From contig NZ_JBNHEP010000061.1 in the NCBI RefSeq assembly GCF_050015995.1, positions 3,261-67,260 on the forward strand: a stretch of 64,000 bases of DNA, read 5' to 3'. The notes under the pieces were generated by a model that was not told the DNA's origin, did no database searches, and saw nothing but the letters and a program-made list of their open reading frames with translations. Source of the stretch: Trichodesmium sp050015995. Lineage in GTDB: Bacteria; Cyanobacteriota; Cyanobacteriia; Cyanobacteriales; Microcoleaceae. Positions 52,492 through 61,826 of this stretch are shown in pieces (position 1 is the stretch's first letter; each line of letters opens with the position of its first letter). Made by a program: the position numbers and the translations under genes.

Positions 52492-53406
52492 ATGTCTGAA
52501 AATCAATTGTTATTAGTACCGGGAACTTTGTGGAAAAGACTAAAGGAACAAACTGAATATGCTCTGGAATGTGGCGCACTCCAACCAATACCCACAGAAT
52601 ATGAATTTGTAGAGCAGGATAATATTCGCTTCCTGGTGCGCATTTTGTCTAATTTATCGCGCAAAGATGAAGCTAGAAAACAGCAGGAAAAAAAGAAGGT
52701 TGTCACTGGCAAAGATTTTAATCCTTTTCTACCTTATGAGGAGGATTTATTTGTTGCGGATATCTCTAGAACTCATCTGTGTCTGTTGAATAAATATAAT
52801 GTTGTCGATCATCATCTACTTATTGTCACTAGAGAATTTGAGGAACAAGAAAATTTACTTAATTTGCAAGATTTTCAAGCTTTGGGTAGTTGTATGGGGG
52901 AGTTTGAAGGTTTAGCATTTTATAATAGTGGGAAAATCGCAGGTGCGAGTCAACGTCATAAACATTTGCAAGTAGTTCCTCTTCCTATGGCGCCAGATGG
53001 AGAGAAAATACTGATAGATAGGGCGATCGCTATTGCGACGTTTGACAATGGGATAGGTGTTGTGTCTGACTTTCCTTTTCGACATGCTATAGCTAAGTTA
53101 GATTCTGCTTGGGTGCATTCTCCTGTTGAGTCTGCTGCTGAGATACTGGAATCTTATTTGACTTTGCTCAAAGTAGTGGGTATAGAAGGTAGTAATGGGA
53201 TGAGTGGAAAACAGTCTGGTGATTATAATCTTTTGGTGACGGGAGAATGGATGTTGGTTGTGCCGCGATCTTATGAAGATTTTCAGTCTATTTCTGTGAA
53301 TAGTTTAGGTTTTGCGGGTGCTTTGTTAGTGAAAAATCAGGAACAAATGAATATTATTAAGGAGCAGAAACCTTTAACTATTCTGGGTCATGTTGCTTCT
53401 TCGTGA
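52492..53406 (+). CDS. ATP adenylyltransferase / Ap4A phosphorylase
   Basis: A 304-residue member of the Apa family (HIT superfamily). The N-terminal part includes FNPFLPYEEDLFVADI and HLCLLNKYNVVDHHLLIVT; the catalytic motif is HKHLQVVPLP (H-x-H-x-Q), in which the second His forms the nucleotidyl intermediate. The C-terminal YNLLVTGEWMLVVPRS is also typical. It splits diadenosine tetraphosphate with phosphate to ATP and ADP. It stands alone. Confidence 0.93.
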   Translation: MSENQLLLVPGTLWKRLKEQTEYALECGALQPIPTEYEFVEQDNIRFLVRILSNLSRKDEARKQQEKKKVVTGKDFNPFLPYEEDLFVADISRTHLCLLNKYNVVDHHLLIVTREFEEQENLLNLQDFQALGSCMGEFEGLAFYNSGKIAGASQRHKHLQVVPLPMAPDGEKILIDRAIAIATFDNGIGVVSDFPFRHAIAKLDSAWVHSPVESAAEILESYLTLLKVVGIEGSNGMSGKQSGDYNLLVTGEWMLVVPRSYEDFQSISVNSLGFAGALLVKNQEQMNIIKEQKPLTILGHVASS

Positions 53407-53764
53407 TGAAAATATTGGAGTATGTATTTAGTCTGTCATGGTGAGGGAGTAACAAAAGCGGCGTTGCTTATATGTGGGATGAATTAGTGTGGGGAGTGTG
53501 GGGAGTGTGGGGAGTGTGGGGAGTGAAAGATTCATCCCTTGGTTCAGCAACGCCACAAAAGCAATTATTTTATTTGAAGCACCCCCCGAAGCAATCTCTT
53601 CTATAATATGTGGAGATTGCTACCTTGAAGAAAGGTTTCGTCTACGGCTAAGTTAATGGCTAATCCTAGAATTTAACTGCTTCAATACAACTGATATCTA
53701 ATAACCGATAAATAGGTTATAAAAAAATGATAACTGATAAGTGACTGTCGGAAGGGTGAAACAG
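53407..53764. repeat. Spacer with GCGTTGC-ended element and GTGGGGAGT tandem repeat
   Basis: 53469-53560 is an interrupted palindrome: GGCGTTGCT...GGGATGAA at the left and TTCATCCC...AGCAACGCC at the right, enclosing four 9-bp units GTGGGGAGT (53488-53525). Related ends are at 55357-55390 and 55427-55500. Confidence 0.75.
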
Positions 53765-54292
53765 CTATATCTTACAATCTACAAGTCTCTGAGCGAGAAA
53801 AGACTTTATACCGTAATCACGGACCCACTGTGGACGCAATCCTACAGGTAGGTGTCCTGTGCAATCTGTGTCGAGACTAAAAGTTAGGTCATCCCAGTAC
53901 AACCATTTCCCCCGTTGACGCCATCCGACTGTATCACAGAAAGCTTCCCATATTTGACTATCATACTGCCTTGTACCACCCATATTCTGATAAATTTGCT
54001 TCTGCACAGAAAAGCCAAACTTACCATTACTGTATTTTATCCAAAGTTGGTCAATAGTACGCAGGTCTTCACAAGAAAAATTATCTATATCTTCTATTCT
54101 CAGCCAACCTTCCTTTTCTCGTCTTGCAACTTTCAACATACAGCGCTCAGTTTCCTCATCTGCTTCTTTCCACTTTCCTGTCGCTAATAAATCACGCAAC
54201 TTTTCATAATTTACCCCTCTAACTGAAACCAAAGGTACATGATTAGACGGAGAATATTGTGGAAGTTCTTGATTTTTTTGAGATTGAGACAT
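53765..54292 (-). CDS. GUN4-domain protein
   Basis: A 175-residue protein. After about 20 low-complexity residues the GUN4 domain runs to the end: VNYEKLRDLLATGKWKEADE, the EDLRTIDQLWIKYSNGKFGF signature, QIWEAFCDTVGWR and GHLPVGLRP. GUN4 binds porphyrins and stimulates magnesium chelatase. Many cyanobacterial GUN4-like domains are instead tails of protein kinases, and a degraded kinase start lies 600 bases upstream on the same strand, so this may have separated from such a protein. It has its own ATG and looks intact. Confidence 0.85.
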   Translation of the reverse strand: MSQSQKNQELPQYSPSNHVPLVSVRGVNYEKLRDLLATGKWKEADEETERCMLKVARREKEGWLRIEDIDNFSCEDLRTIDQLWIKYSNGKFGFSVQKQIYQNMGGTRQYDSQIWEAFCDTVGWRQRGKWLYWDDLTFSLDTDCTGHLPVGLRPQWVRDYGIKSFLAQRLVDCKI

Positions 54293-54527
54293 AATAATAG
54301 GTTGATAATAGAGATTTGGTGGAGTTTGGAGACCAAACCCCTACTATTTTAGCTAATTTCGTGGAGTGGGTAAAGATTGATTAATATAAACTCGTGGTAA
54401 ATCAAGTAACATTTGCTTACTCTACAACTGTATTTTGTTATAGTTGGGAAATAAAAGTTCATTAAGAGAATAAAAAATCCTATTATATGGAATCAAAAAA
54501 AATATTAATTGCGACTAAAACATATCT

Positions 54528-54614
54528 TTAATCCTGGTTTTTTTGAAATAGTTGAAAAAATTGTTCATCTGTTAGTTCAACTATTGAGTTAAGGTCGATG
54601 GTAAAGTTTGTCAT
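54528..54614 (-). pseudogene. Uma2-family endonuclease N-terminal remnant
   Basis: The frame MTNFTIDLNSIVELTDEQFF then QLFQKNQD and stop is the standard first 28 residues of the abundant cyanobacterial Uma2/DUF820 family; the rest is absent. Confidence 0.55.
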
Positions 54615-54844
54615 AGTCTAGTTATTTTTGTTAGATATTCAGTCAATAAAACAATATCTATTCTTTGTGAAGTTGCATCTAATTTTATTTTTGCTGAGTT
54701 TTCCTTCTCTAGAAAAAGATGCTACTTAGTTGAATAAAAAGTCATGTATATGGACGAACAAACCCTTATAACAAAATAATATCAAAGTTATTTGAAAAAT
54801 ACAAGCTGATTCTGGTAATATTTTTTTTAGAGCTTCGCAAAATG

Positions 54845-55212
54845 AAAGCAGCTCACAGGATAAAATTTTTTGGGTTGACGACTATCTACAGTAAAATAAG
54901 CAAAAAGTTCGGGAATTTGTGGATGCTTTTCTAACAACTCCAACCTTTCCGCTTCCTGTGCAAATAACTCCGCAGCTTTTTCCATAGTTTCTGTTCCCTA
55001 TGCTTGAGGAAGAAACTGTTTAATCACACAAGGAGGTGATAATGGTTTAAATTCATCTACTGCTAAAAAAGTGCGACCAAAACCACCTTGTCCGAGAATA
55101 CTTTTTGCCAAATAACGCTCTAAAAGTAATAGTTTATTTCCACATTTTTGGCAAAAATGAGAATTATCGGGGTTAATATTCAGACATTCGGGGTTGAGAC
55201 ATTGAGATATGA
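54845..55212 (-). pseudogene. Serine/threonine protein kinase N-terminal remnant (4-Cys type)
   Basis: Reading from 55212 down: SQCLNPECLNINPDNSHFCQ then KCGNKLLLLERYLAKSILGQ and GGFGRTFLAVDEF, i.e. the four-cysteine prefix and the glycine loop of cyanobacterial kinases, then CVIKQFLPQA followed by TAG at a position normally Gln, then GTETMEKAAELFAQEAERLE. It fades near 54845. The catalytic core is lost. Confidence 0.75.
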
Positions 55213-55215
55213 TAA

Positions 55216-55862
55216 AAAGTTTTCTGATAGAAATTTTTGGCAGGGTTTGGAGCAGGGTTTGGAGACCAAACCCCCTAATATTTTAGCTAATATAGCTTGG
55301 GTTTTGCTGCGCAACATGAAAAGCTATAGTGAACCGAACAATACCTATTTTTGTAGCGTTGCTGAATCAAGGGATGAATCTTTGAGTAAAAGGTAAATCC
55401 AATCTTTTAGTTCCTCTGGCGTTGCTGAAACCTTGGAATGAATCTTTTACAGACCACACGGACCACACTCTCCACACTCCCCACACTAATTCATCCCACA
55501 AATATGCAATGCCATTTTTGTTGGGTTTCCTCCGTCAACCCAACCTACTTTTATTCCTTCTTCCTTATACCAAATTCATGGATAGGCAGTTACATCTTAA
55601 GTTGTGATTTATTCCTACAATAAAAAAATATAAATTCCATAAATTATAAAAATAAAACATTTTTTCCTCTTTTTTTATATTTTTTTTCTTTGCCTGTTAC
55701 CTGTTACCTGTGTCGTGAATATAGCAGTATTTTATGAAATTGATATTAGCTTACGGCAGCTTGCAGGTAAGCAGGTACACAAAATTAATTACACATCTAT
55801 ACAAGCTAAATTATTTCCTTTCTAAAGATTGCAGAGAATTAGAATAGGTAAATAATTTTGTA
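55216..55862. other. Repeat-dense spacer
   Basis: Holds the TTTGGAGACCAAA hairpin (about 55258-55270), two partial GCGTTGC-ended elements (55357-55390 and 55427-55500) and AT-rich sequence. Apparent small reading frames here fall inside these repeats and are not supported. Confidence 0.55.
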
Positions 55863-55956
55863 ATGGTACTTATATGCGGTACAAATATTAATCATAAAGC
55901 GTTTGTAGTGTGGTCATCTTACCCGCAAGTAGTGTACCTGACTGAGATAAAATTTG

Positions 55957-56086
55957 CTATAGCGTTTCTCAGCCTAATGAGGTACACATATCTTTATTTT
56001 TATTCTATTCCCTGTTCCCTACTCCCAGTTAAGTGTTCCCTAAAACCAAGGAATTTTATACCTCACCAACATGGGAATTGCTATAT
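55957..56086. repeat. MITE family D, copy 1
   Basis: 130 bp with one end CTATAGCGTTTCTCA...TGAGGTA and the other TACCTCACCAACATGGGAATTGCTATA. The copy at 62119-62279 has the same two ends in reverse order. CTATTCCCTGTTCCCTACTCCC heptamer-like units lie inside. It abuts the stop of the CocE-type gene. Confidence 0.7.
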
Positions 56087-56089
56087 AAA

Positions 56090-57712
56090 CTATTTTAACT
56101 TCGACAAAGAAATTATAGAAGGATTATTTTTCCCTGAACTAACAGTTATCGTAATAATTTTTGCGTCAATTAATCTGACTTCTCCTGGCGGTTTATCTAT
56201 GCCGGGATTAATTAAATATGCAGGAAAACAAGCTGCACTTAAGCTTAATCTTAGAGCTTTACCTTTATCAATTTTCATGCAAGTTGGTTGTAAACAAATT
56301 TTCACTGGTAAATCATTCTTAACAACCTTGATATAACCTTGAGTAAAATTATAAACATTCCCATTTTGTGTCACTTCAGATAACACAGCAGAAAGGTCAA
56401 AACTACTTGTATCTGCCGTGCAATATACATCTACAAAAATATCTCCCGCTATGTGTAAATCTTCGGTTAAAAATTCAGAAGTATAAGTCAAAATATCAGT
56501 GCGACAATCTAATTCTGAACGTTCAAAAGAACCTGCCGGAAATGTTGCATGACCTCCCAATGCTGGAACAGGTCGCCAAGGGTCATGTACGAATGTATCA
56601 TCAGCAGAATTATCAGGGCACTTTTCCGTGAGGCTACCCGAATCTTCTCTCATATTAGCAAGTCCTGTACTAGCCAAATAATAGAACTTGTAATTATTAC
56701 TCGGCCAGGAATTAAAATTACACCATTCATTACTTCCCATCTCAAATAAAGAAACAGGCGATCGCTCTAATATTCCTGTATTTATTCCTTTGAGAAATTT
56801 GTCGAACCATAATATTTGTAGCTCATCTATAGGACTAGAAGCTCCTAAACCATAATTTACGGCTCCTAGCTTTCTTCCCCAAGGAATATGAGACCACGGA
56901 CCGACGATTAATTTTTGTAAGAATTTACTGCGACTAGCCATTTCTTTATATAAATGAATTGTACCTCGTAAATAGCTGTCAAACCAACCACCGATATGTA
57001 ACATTGGCAGGTCTATATTTTCCATATTTGGCGATAGGTTTTGCCAATATTCACCTGGTTGATAATTTTCTATCCACTGATGGTAAAAAGAATCTTTTCC
57101 ATACTCATTAATCACTTTTGGTAAAGCAGGATTTGTAGTAGATAAAGGCAGGTTTCTCGAAGTTTGATAAAGCTCTTGATAAGATTGTTCATCTCCTCGT
57201 AAACTAGCAGTTTCTGTTGCTAGTTGAACTGCCCAACCTAAGTTTGTTTGTAGACAAAAAGCTCCACCTTCATATGCCCAATCTGTATATAAATCATAAC
57301 CAATCATTGCCGGACAAATTGTTTTTAGAGCTGGAGGTTTAGCACTAGCAGCATATAGTTGAGTCATGCCTTGATAAGAAAATCCATACATTCCTATTTC
57401 GCCAGTGCTACCTGGTAAATTTGCTGCCCAATTAATAGTATCAATTCCATCTTGAATTTCATGGGCAAATAATTCAAATTTACCTTCGGATGTACCTCTA
57501 CCTCGCACATCTTGAATAATCACAATATAACCATGAGCAGCGTACCATTTTGGATGAGCATAGACTACCGTTGAGGCGATCGCTCTGCCATAGGGTTGTC
57601 GCATTAATATTACTGGAAATTCGCCTTCTGCATCAGGGCGATAAATATTAGCATCTAAACGTACTCTATCTCTAGTCAATATGGAAGTAGTTTCTTTTGG
57701 TAAAATTTTCAT
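56090..57712 (-). CDS. CocE/NonD-family alpha/beta hydrolase
   Basis: A 540-residue X-Pro dipeptidyl-peptidase/CocE-type serine hydrolase. The start RDRVRLDANIYRP, VIIQDVRGRGTSEG and the nucleophile elbow GFSYQG (Ser112) define the hydrolase domain; GPWSHIPWG supplies the likely catalytic His; the last 150 residues are the C-terminal jelly-roll domain (FDLSAVLSEVTQNGNVYNFTQGY). Such enzymes cut esters, acyl amides or peptides. There is no signal peptide. The nearest same-strand genes (cupin, isochorismatase-like) are over 0.8 kb away. Confidence 0.88.
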   Translation of the reverse strand: MKILPKETTSILTRDRVRLDANIYRPDAEGEFPVILMRQPYGRAIASTVVYAHPKWYAAHGYIVIIQDVRGRGTSEGKFELFAHEIQDGIDTINWAANLPGSTGEIGMYGFSYQGMTQLYAASAKPPALKTICPAMIGYDLYTDWAYEGGAFCLQTNLGWAVQLATETASLRGDEQSYQELYQTSRNLPLSTTNPALPKVINEYGKDSFYHQWIENYQPGEYWQNLSPNMENIDLPMLHIGGWFDSYLRGTIHLYKEMASRSKFLQKLIVGPWSHIPWGRKLGAVNYGLGASSPIDELQILWFDKFLKGINTGILERSPVSLFEMGSNEWCNFNSWPSNNYKFYYLASTGLANMREDSGSLTEKCPDNSADDTFVHDPWRPVPALGGHATFPAGSFERSELDCRTDILTYTSEFLTEDLHIAGDIFVDVYCTADTSSFDLSAVLSEVTQNGNVYNFTQGYIKVVKNDLPVKICLQPTCMKIDKGKALRLSLSAACFPAYLINPGIDKPPGEVRLIDAKIITITVSSGKNNPSIISLSKLK

Positions 57713-58130
57713 TTTAATATTTGTAAGTGATACGAATTATCATGCATTAATGCTATAGCAATCATATTTAAGTTGTAAGATTTTAGTGGTAATGAGGAGT
57801 CAGGAGTCAGGATTCAGGAGTCAGAATATCAAAGGATTTTGATTGTTATTAATTGTTCTTAAATATCTCATAAATCATTCCTGATTGCTATATACTTAGG
57901 TGACACTTCAATTATTAAGTAATTAACATGGGCAGAATAACCTTTTTGATAATTATTAAAAAGTAGTGTGTTAATTATTTATGTTTTTACTTCTCTCGTG
58001 CTCTCTTACTCCCATACTCCCCTACTCAAGATACGGGTTGAAAAGTTTTTGAGAAATTGTATAACTGAGAATAGGGGAAAAATAAAGTAAAGGAGGATAG
58101 GGAATAAAAAGCTTTTCAATAGCTAGTTCA
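57713..58130. other. Spacer with repeat traces
   Basis: Contains GGAGTCAGGAGTCAGG-type heptamers (57795-57820) between two GATTGCTATA-like ends (57764-57774 and 57884-57894), probably another small inverted-repeat element. No gene is seen. Confidence 0.45.
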
Positions 58131-58358
58131 ATAATTAATAATTAACAATTAATAATTAATAATTACCTCTTCTTAAAACAGATAGGATTGGTTAAAAGGA
58201 AAATTTTTTATTCTCAAGGGGAGATTGGATCTGGCGAACTTCGGAGAGGCTCTGCGCTCTTCGGGAAACCTCGCAATCCCATTCTACTCCAAGCTCCGCT
58301 TTTCATGTCGGCGACAGGCGAAATGACCGCTTTTTCTCCCTGAAAGGAGAGGTTTTAA
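58131..58358. repeat. Dispersed structured element E, copy 2 (reversed)
   Basis: The complement shows the same series as 26641-26827: CCTCTCCTTTCAGGGAGAAAAAGCGGTC, a central GGGATTGCGAGG, AAATTTTCCTTTTAACCAATCCTATCTGTTTT and GAGGTAATTATTAATT. It is longer because of added short hairpin repeats in the middle (around 58225-58270 and 58285-58315). Confidence 0.75.
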
Positions 58359-58488
58359 ACCTTGGTTTTTCGGTAATTAAGTGGATATAGTAGAAAAATT
58401 TAATTGTAATATTTGCAGTAAGCAAGAGAAGAAAAAATCTGGATTTTTCAGTAGTTTTTTAATTCTGGCTTCTGCCTTTTTTCTCAAT

Positions 58489-58599
58489 AGACCTCTTGCA
58501 AAAGTTTTAATTAAATAAATTCAAGATCTAAAATTAACAATTTCATCTCCCTCCATACCTATTCCCTATTCCCTATTCCCTGACTTCTGCAAGAAGTCT
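58489..58599. repeat. MITE family C, copy 2
   Basis: 111 bp, nearly identical to 43126-43229, with ends AGACCTCTTGCAAAAG and CTTCTGCAAGAAGTCT. Its right end overlaps the last base region of the cupin gene stop. Confidence 0.85.
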
Positions 58600-59047
58600 A
58601 ATATTTACCAAAATTTGAGCTTGTCAAAACTTGGATATCTTCTTCATCTAAATCTACTGGTGTTCCACTGCGAATTAGTTCCGCAAAATCTTCATTTGGC
58701 ACCATAATACATAAGGCATAAAGACGAGTTGAACCAGTATTTTCTATAATATGATTACCTGTTGGTGGCATGAGAATACTATCACCAGCACGAATATTAA
58801 TAGATTTTCCATCACAGCTTGCTTTCCCTTCTCCTTTGAGAATAAAAAACATTTCTACAGCGAAATGATGTTGATGTAAAGGTGTTTTTCCTCCTACATC
58901 AAAAACTTCTAAACATACAGTTAAAGAAGCATTGGCATTAGCGGGGCTGAAAATAATTGCTAATTTATTATTATCATTAGGACTAATACGATATGCTTGG
59001 TAGTCTTGGGGAGACTTCACCACTGGAATCATGCAATGAGTAATCAT
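58598..59047 (-). CDS. Small cupin-domain protein
   Basis: A 149-residue single-domain cupin. Motif 1 is HQHHFAVEMFFILKGEG (two His plus Glu as metal ligands) and motif 2 AGDSILMPPTGNHIIEN (third His). Family members are dioxygenases, isomerases or binding proteins. It shares strand with the isochorismatase-like gene 380 bases upstream. Its stop lies at the edge of a MITE (58489-58599), so the last residues (SSNFGKY) may have been altered by that insertion. Confidence 0.83.
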   Translation of the reverse strand: MITHCMIPVVKSPQDYQAYRISPNDNNKLAIIFSPANANASLTVCLEVFDVGGKTPLHQHHFAVEMFFILKGEGKASCDGKSINIRAGDSILMPPTGNHIIENTGSTRLYALCIMVPNEDFAELIRSGTPVDLDEEDIQVLTSSNFGKY

Positions 59048-59428
59048 TTTCTTATAGGTAATAGTGTTAATTTATTTAGGTAATTATTTATTATTGTCGC
59101 TATACTTTGAAGGTTTTAACTATTAGCTTTGGGTAGCACGTTCATTAATTGATAATGGATAATGGATAATTACCTCTGGTTAAAACCGTGAGGAAATTGA
59201 ATATAAGGGCTAGGGTATTAATTGATAATGGATAATTGACAATTATCCATTGGTAAAGGGAGGCTAATAAAGCTGAATTATTTAATTAATAATTATTAAT
59301 TATTAATTATTCGGTAAACTTTTTTGATTTACTATAGTACTAAGCATTTAGGGCGCGGACATTGGTAAATTATAAAGCTCAGTCATAGATTACTTTTAAC
59401 TTTTGTAGGAGCGAATGGCCATTCGCCC
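59048..59428. other. Spacer with TAATGGATAAT repeats
   Basis: Repeated units of ATTGATAATGGATAAT (59147-59175 and 59219-59250), the second forming a hairpin with ATTATCCATT, and a TAATTATTAATTATT run (about 59287-59310). No gene is seen. Confidence 0.5.
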
Positions 59429-60214
59429 CTACTGACTTTTGACTTGCGCTATAGCTTCTAAAATTGCAAGAGAATTTGTGACAAACCCAAAACACTGTTT
59501 CACATTATAAAGAGTAGCTTGCCAACAATATTCAGGGGAAGTAGTTGCACTACAGTCGGAAACTAAAATGCAGTCATAACCAAGAAAATTTGCATCTTGT
59601 AATGTTGCCATTACACATTGGTCTGCATTTACTCCAGCAAACAAGAGAGTTGTTTTGCCAATATTTCGCAAAATACTGTCAAGGGGAGTATCCCAAAACC
59701 CACTCATTCTATATTTACTTACGCGAATATCTCCTTGTTTTTGCTCCAACTCATCCACAACTGCTGCTGCCCAACTTCCTTCTATAAGTACAGGGGCGCT
59801 ATTTTTTGGTAGTGGATCGCCTAAACCTATACCCTTTCCTGTGGGGTTGTAGACATGGCGTAACCCAGCACTGATATTCAGTAAGTCGGGGCGGTTTCCC
59901 CAATTTAACCAAACGATCGGAACGTTTTGCGATCGCAATTTTGGTAAAAGATTTATCAGTGGTTTAATGGGAGACCTTGCAGGTGTCACATCTACACCAA
60001 TATGAGCTAACCAACCATCGGGATGACAGAAGTCATTTTGCATATCTATAACTAGAATTACTGTTTTAGCTAAATCTAAGTTAATGGTTTTGGTTTCAGT
60101 TTTGATGACAACTGGTTTGACAGGAAGAGGTGGACGGGTAATATCTACGGTTGTCTCATCAACTACCCACGCATTAGGGGGTACACCCAAGGTTTCAAGA
60201 GAGGCATTTTGCAT
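59429..60214 (-). CDS. Isochorismatase-family cysteine hydrolase
   Basis: A 261-residue amidohydrolase of the isochorismatase-like fold. The triad is visible: Asp58 in VIDMQNDF, Lys in VSKYRMSGFWDTPLD, and Cys in FAGVNADQCVMAT. A 45-residue N-terminal arm precedes the fold. Relatives cleave amides such as ureidoacrylate, biuret or N-carbamoyl compounds; the substrate is not predictable. ATG 60214 is used; an in-frame GTG at 60253 would add 13 residues without a ribosome-binding site. Confidence 0.85.
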   Translation of the reverse strand: MQNASLETLGVPPNAWVVDETTVDITRPPLPVKPVVIKTETKTINLDLAKTVILVIDMQNDFCHPDGWLAHIGVDVTPARSPIKPLINLLPKLRSQNVPIVWLNWGNRPDLLNISAGLRHVYNPTGKGIGLGDPLPKNSAPVLIEGSWAAAVVDELEQKQGDIRVSKYRMSGFWDTPLDSILRNIGKTTLLFAGVNADQCVMATLQDANFLGYDCILVSDCSATTSPEYCWQATLYNVKQCFGFVTNSLAILEAIAQVKSQ

Positions 60215-60310
60215 AATATTATATCGTTTCACGGAACTCAAAACCAAGTACACAATTCTGAAGTAATCTCAGAATTTGACATCCTCCCCGGCCTAAAGGC
60301 GCGGCGATTC

Positions 60311-61562
60311 CTACCGAGCCGAAGCCCCTCGGCGGGTTGACGTTTCTTTGGCTGCTGCACCCACCCCTCTTGCTCCCCTCCCGGGAGGGGATGGGGGTGG
60401 GTTATGCTTGCCTCCACGTCCGTTTTTTGTCTCCGAATGCCCTCCGGCGACTAATATATTTATTGCTGCATTCTCGTCTCTATCATGTTTTGAACCACAG
60501 TTAAGACACTCCCATTCTCGCACCTGAAGGTCTAGCTTCCCACCTTTAAAGCCACAATTTGAGCAAATTTGAGAAGTAGGCTCCCAACGACTAATTACTC
60601 TGAAATCGCGACCATATTTTTCTGCTTTTCCTTCTAAAAAAGTCCTGAATGTTCTCCAACCTAAATCTGATATGGCTCTGGATAATTTACGGTTCTTAAT
60701 CATACCAGGAACGTTTAAATCTTCTAAAACAACTGTTTGGTTTTCACGAATTATTTTAGTAGATAATTTATGCAGAAAATCAGTCCTTGTATCTTTTAAT
60801 TTGGCATGGAACTTAGCAACTCTAACCCGTGCTTTTTCATACCTTTTAGATCCTTTAGTTTTATGAGATAATGACTTACTTAACTTTCTTAACTTCTTAA
60901 TTCGTTTCTTAAGTGGTTTAGGAGCATTAACCTTTGTACCGTCGCTCAATGTAGCAAAGGTTGAAATGCCTAAATCTAACAAAACTGAATTATCAGTTTG
61001 AGGTAAGGTTTCTGGTTGTATTTCTACTACAAAACTTAAGAAATATCTATGGGCTGAATCTTTGATTACTGTTACTGATGATGGAGCTGTAGGTAACTCT
61101 CTAGACCAAACTATTTTCAGCTTTCCTATCTTGGCTAAATAGATTTTATGTTGACCAACTTTAAATCCTCCCTTTGTAAACCTAGCAGTTTGCTTTGACT
61201 TTCTACTTTTGAATTTAGGAGGTTTAATAGGTCTACTTTTTCTCTTGGCTTTTGTCGAACTGAAAAAGTTTTGATAAGCCTGGTTTAAATCATTTAAAGA
61301 TTGCTGCAATGGTATAGCAGAAACTTCTGATAGCCATTCTCTCTGTTTAGTCTTTTTGGATTGAGTGATAAACTGTTTTTGTAGTTCTGAATTAGTGGGC
61401 TTCTTTCCTCCTAACTTATACTTTTCTTGACAACAAGCTAGGCTATCGTTCCAAACCACACGTTCGCGAAGCGTTGCGCCAGCAAACACAACCAAATAGC
61501 TTGGATAATCGGTATTTTTGTCCGGGTGTGGGATAGATACGATACTTAAATCTAGCTTTCAT
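60311..61562 (-). pseudogene. tnpB: TnpB nuclease, interrupted by a 22-bp repeat
   Basis: The true start is ATG 61562: MKARFKYRIYPTPGQKYRLS then KLFGCV. After this, 22 bp (61464-61485) break the frame; without them the reading continues RVVWNDSLACCQEKYKLG into the long frame ending at 60311. The rest is intact: LLDLGIST (RuvC Asp), VVLEDLNVPGM (Glu), the zinc ribbon CSNCGF...CLNCGS and HDRDENAAINI. Near the C-terminus another hairpin repeat (about 60357-60403) inserts PPPSPPGRGARGVG in frame. Translation from an internal TTG at 61495 could still give a 394-residue protein lacking the N-terminal domain start. Confidence 0.85.
61464..61485. repeat. 22-bp small dispersed repeat inside tnpB
   Basis: Sequence TTCGCGAAGCGTTGCGCCAGCA, GC-rich with a TTCGCGAA core. 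Its exact removal restores the conserved TnpB reading GCVRVVWN, so it is an insertion. It resembles the very small mobile repeats described in filamentous cyanobacteria. Confidence 0.75.
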
Positions 61563-61693
61563 AATTTGACTATTAAACTAACAACATGATAACATATTTA
61601 TTGAATAAAAACAAATTTAAAAGTCGCCCTTCTAGGGCGAGGCTTTAGACCCAATTTTCTGGTAAAATTTCACAGCAATTTCATTAATTCATG

Positions 61694-61826
61694 CTAGTGG
61701 CGTGACACACCTAAAATTTTGCAATAGTAGGGGTTGGTTCTAGTTTAAATTAAAGAGTTTAACCATCAGATAAAATAAACCCACCCCAAAGCTCTAATGC
61801 ACAAAATTAGTTGTGTCGGTCAACTA
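61694..61826. repeat. MITE family B, complete copy
   Basis: 133 bp from CTAGTGGCGTGACACACCTA to the complement-like end TAGTTGTGTCGGTCAACTAG. Inverted ends of about 30 bp with several mismatches. Compare 6511-6628. It begins about 30 bases beyond the left end of the TnpB element. Confidence 0.7.

Larger units (their letters stand above)
60272..61662 (-). mobile_element. IS200/IS605-type element with tnpB only
   Basis: On the minus strand it begins with a hairpin end at about 61618-61662 (GCCCTTCTAGGGC with GGTCTAAAGCCTC in complement) and finishes with the typical right end at 60272-60340: CCGAG..CTCGG stem, AGGAATCGCCGCGCCTTTAG and GGGGAGGATGTCAAATTC. No tnpA, so it would need a helper in trans. 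Confidence 0.8.

Noticed and set aside
53488..53525. Possible CRISPR-like array
   Set aside because: Units are 9 bp and directly abutting with no spacers; it is a simple tandem repeat. No cas genes or true arrays are in the window.
55148..55623. Several short plus-strand frames
   Set aside because: They overlap the antisense kinase remnant and repeat ends; composition is not protein-like.
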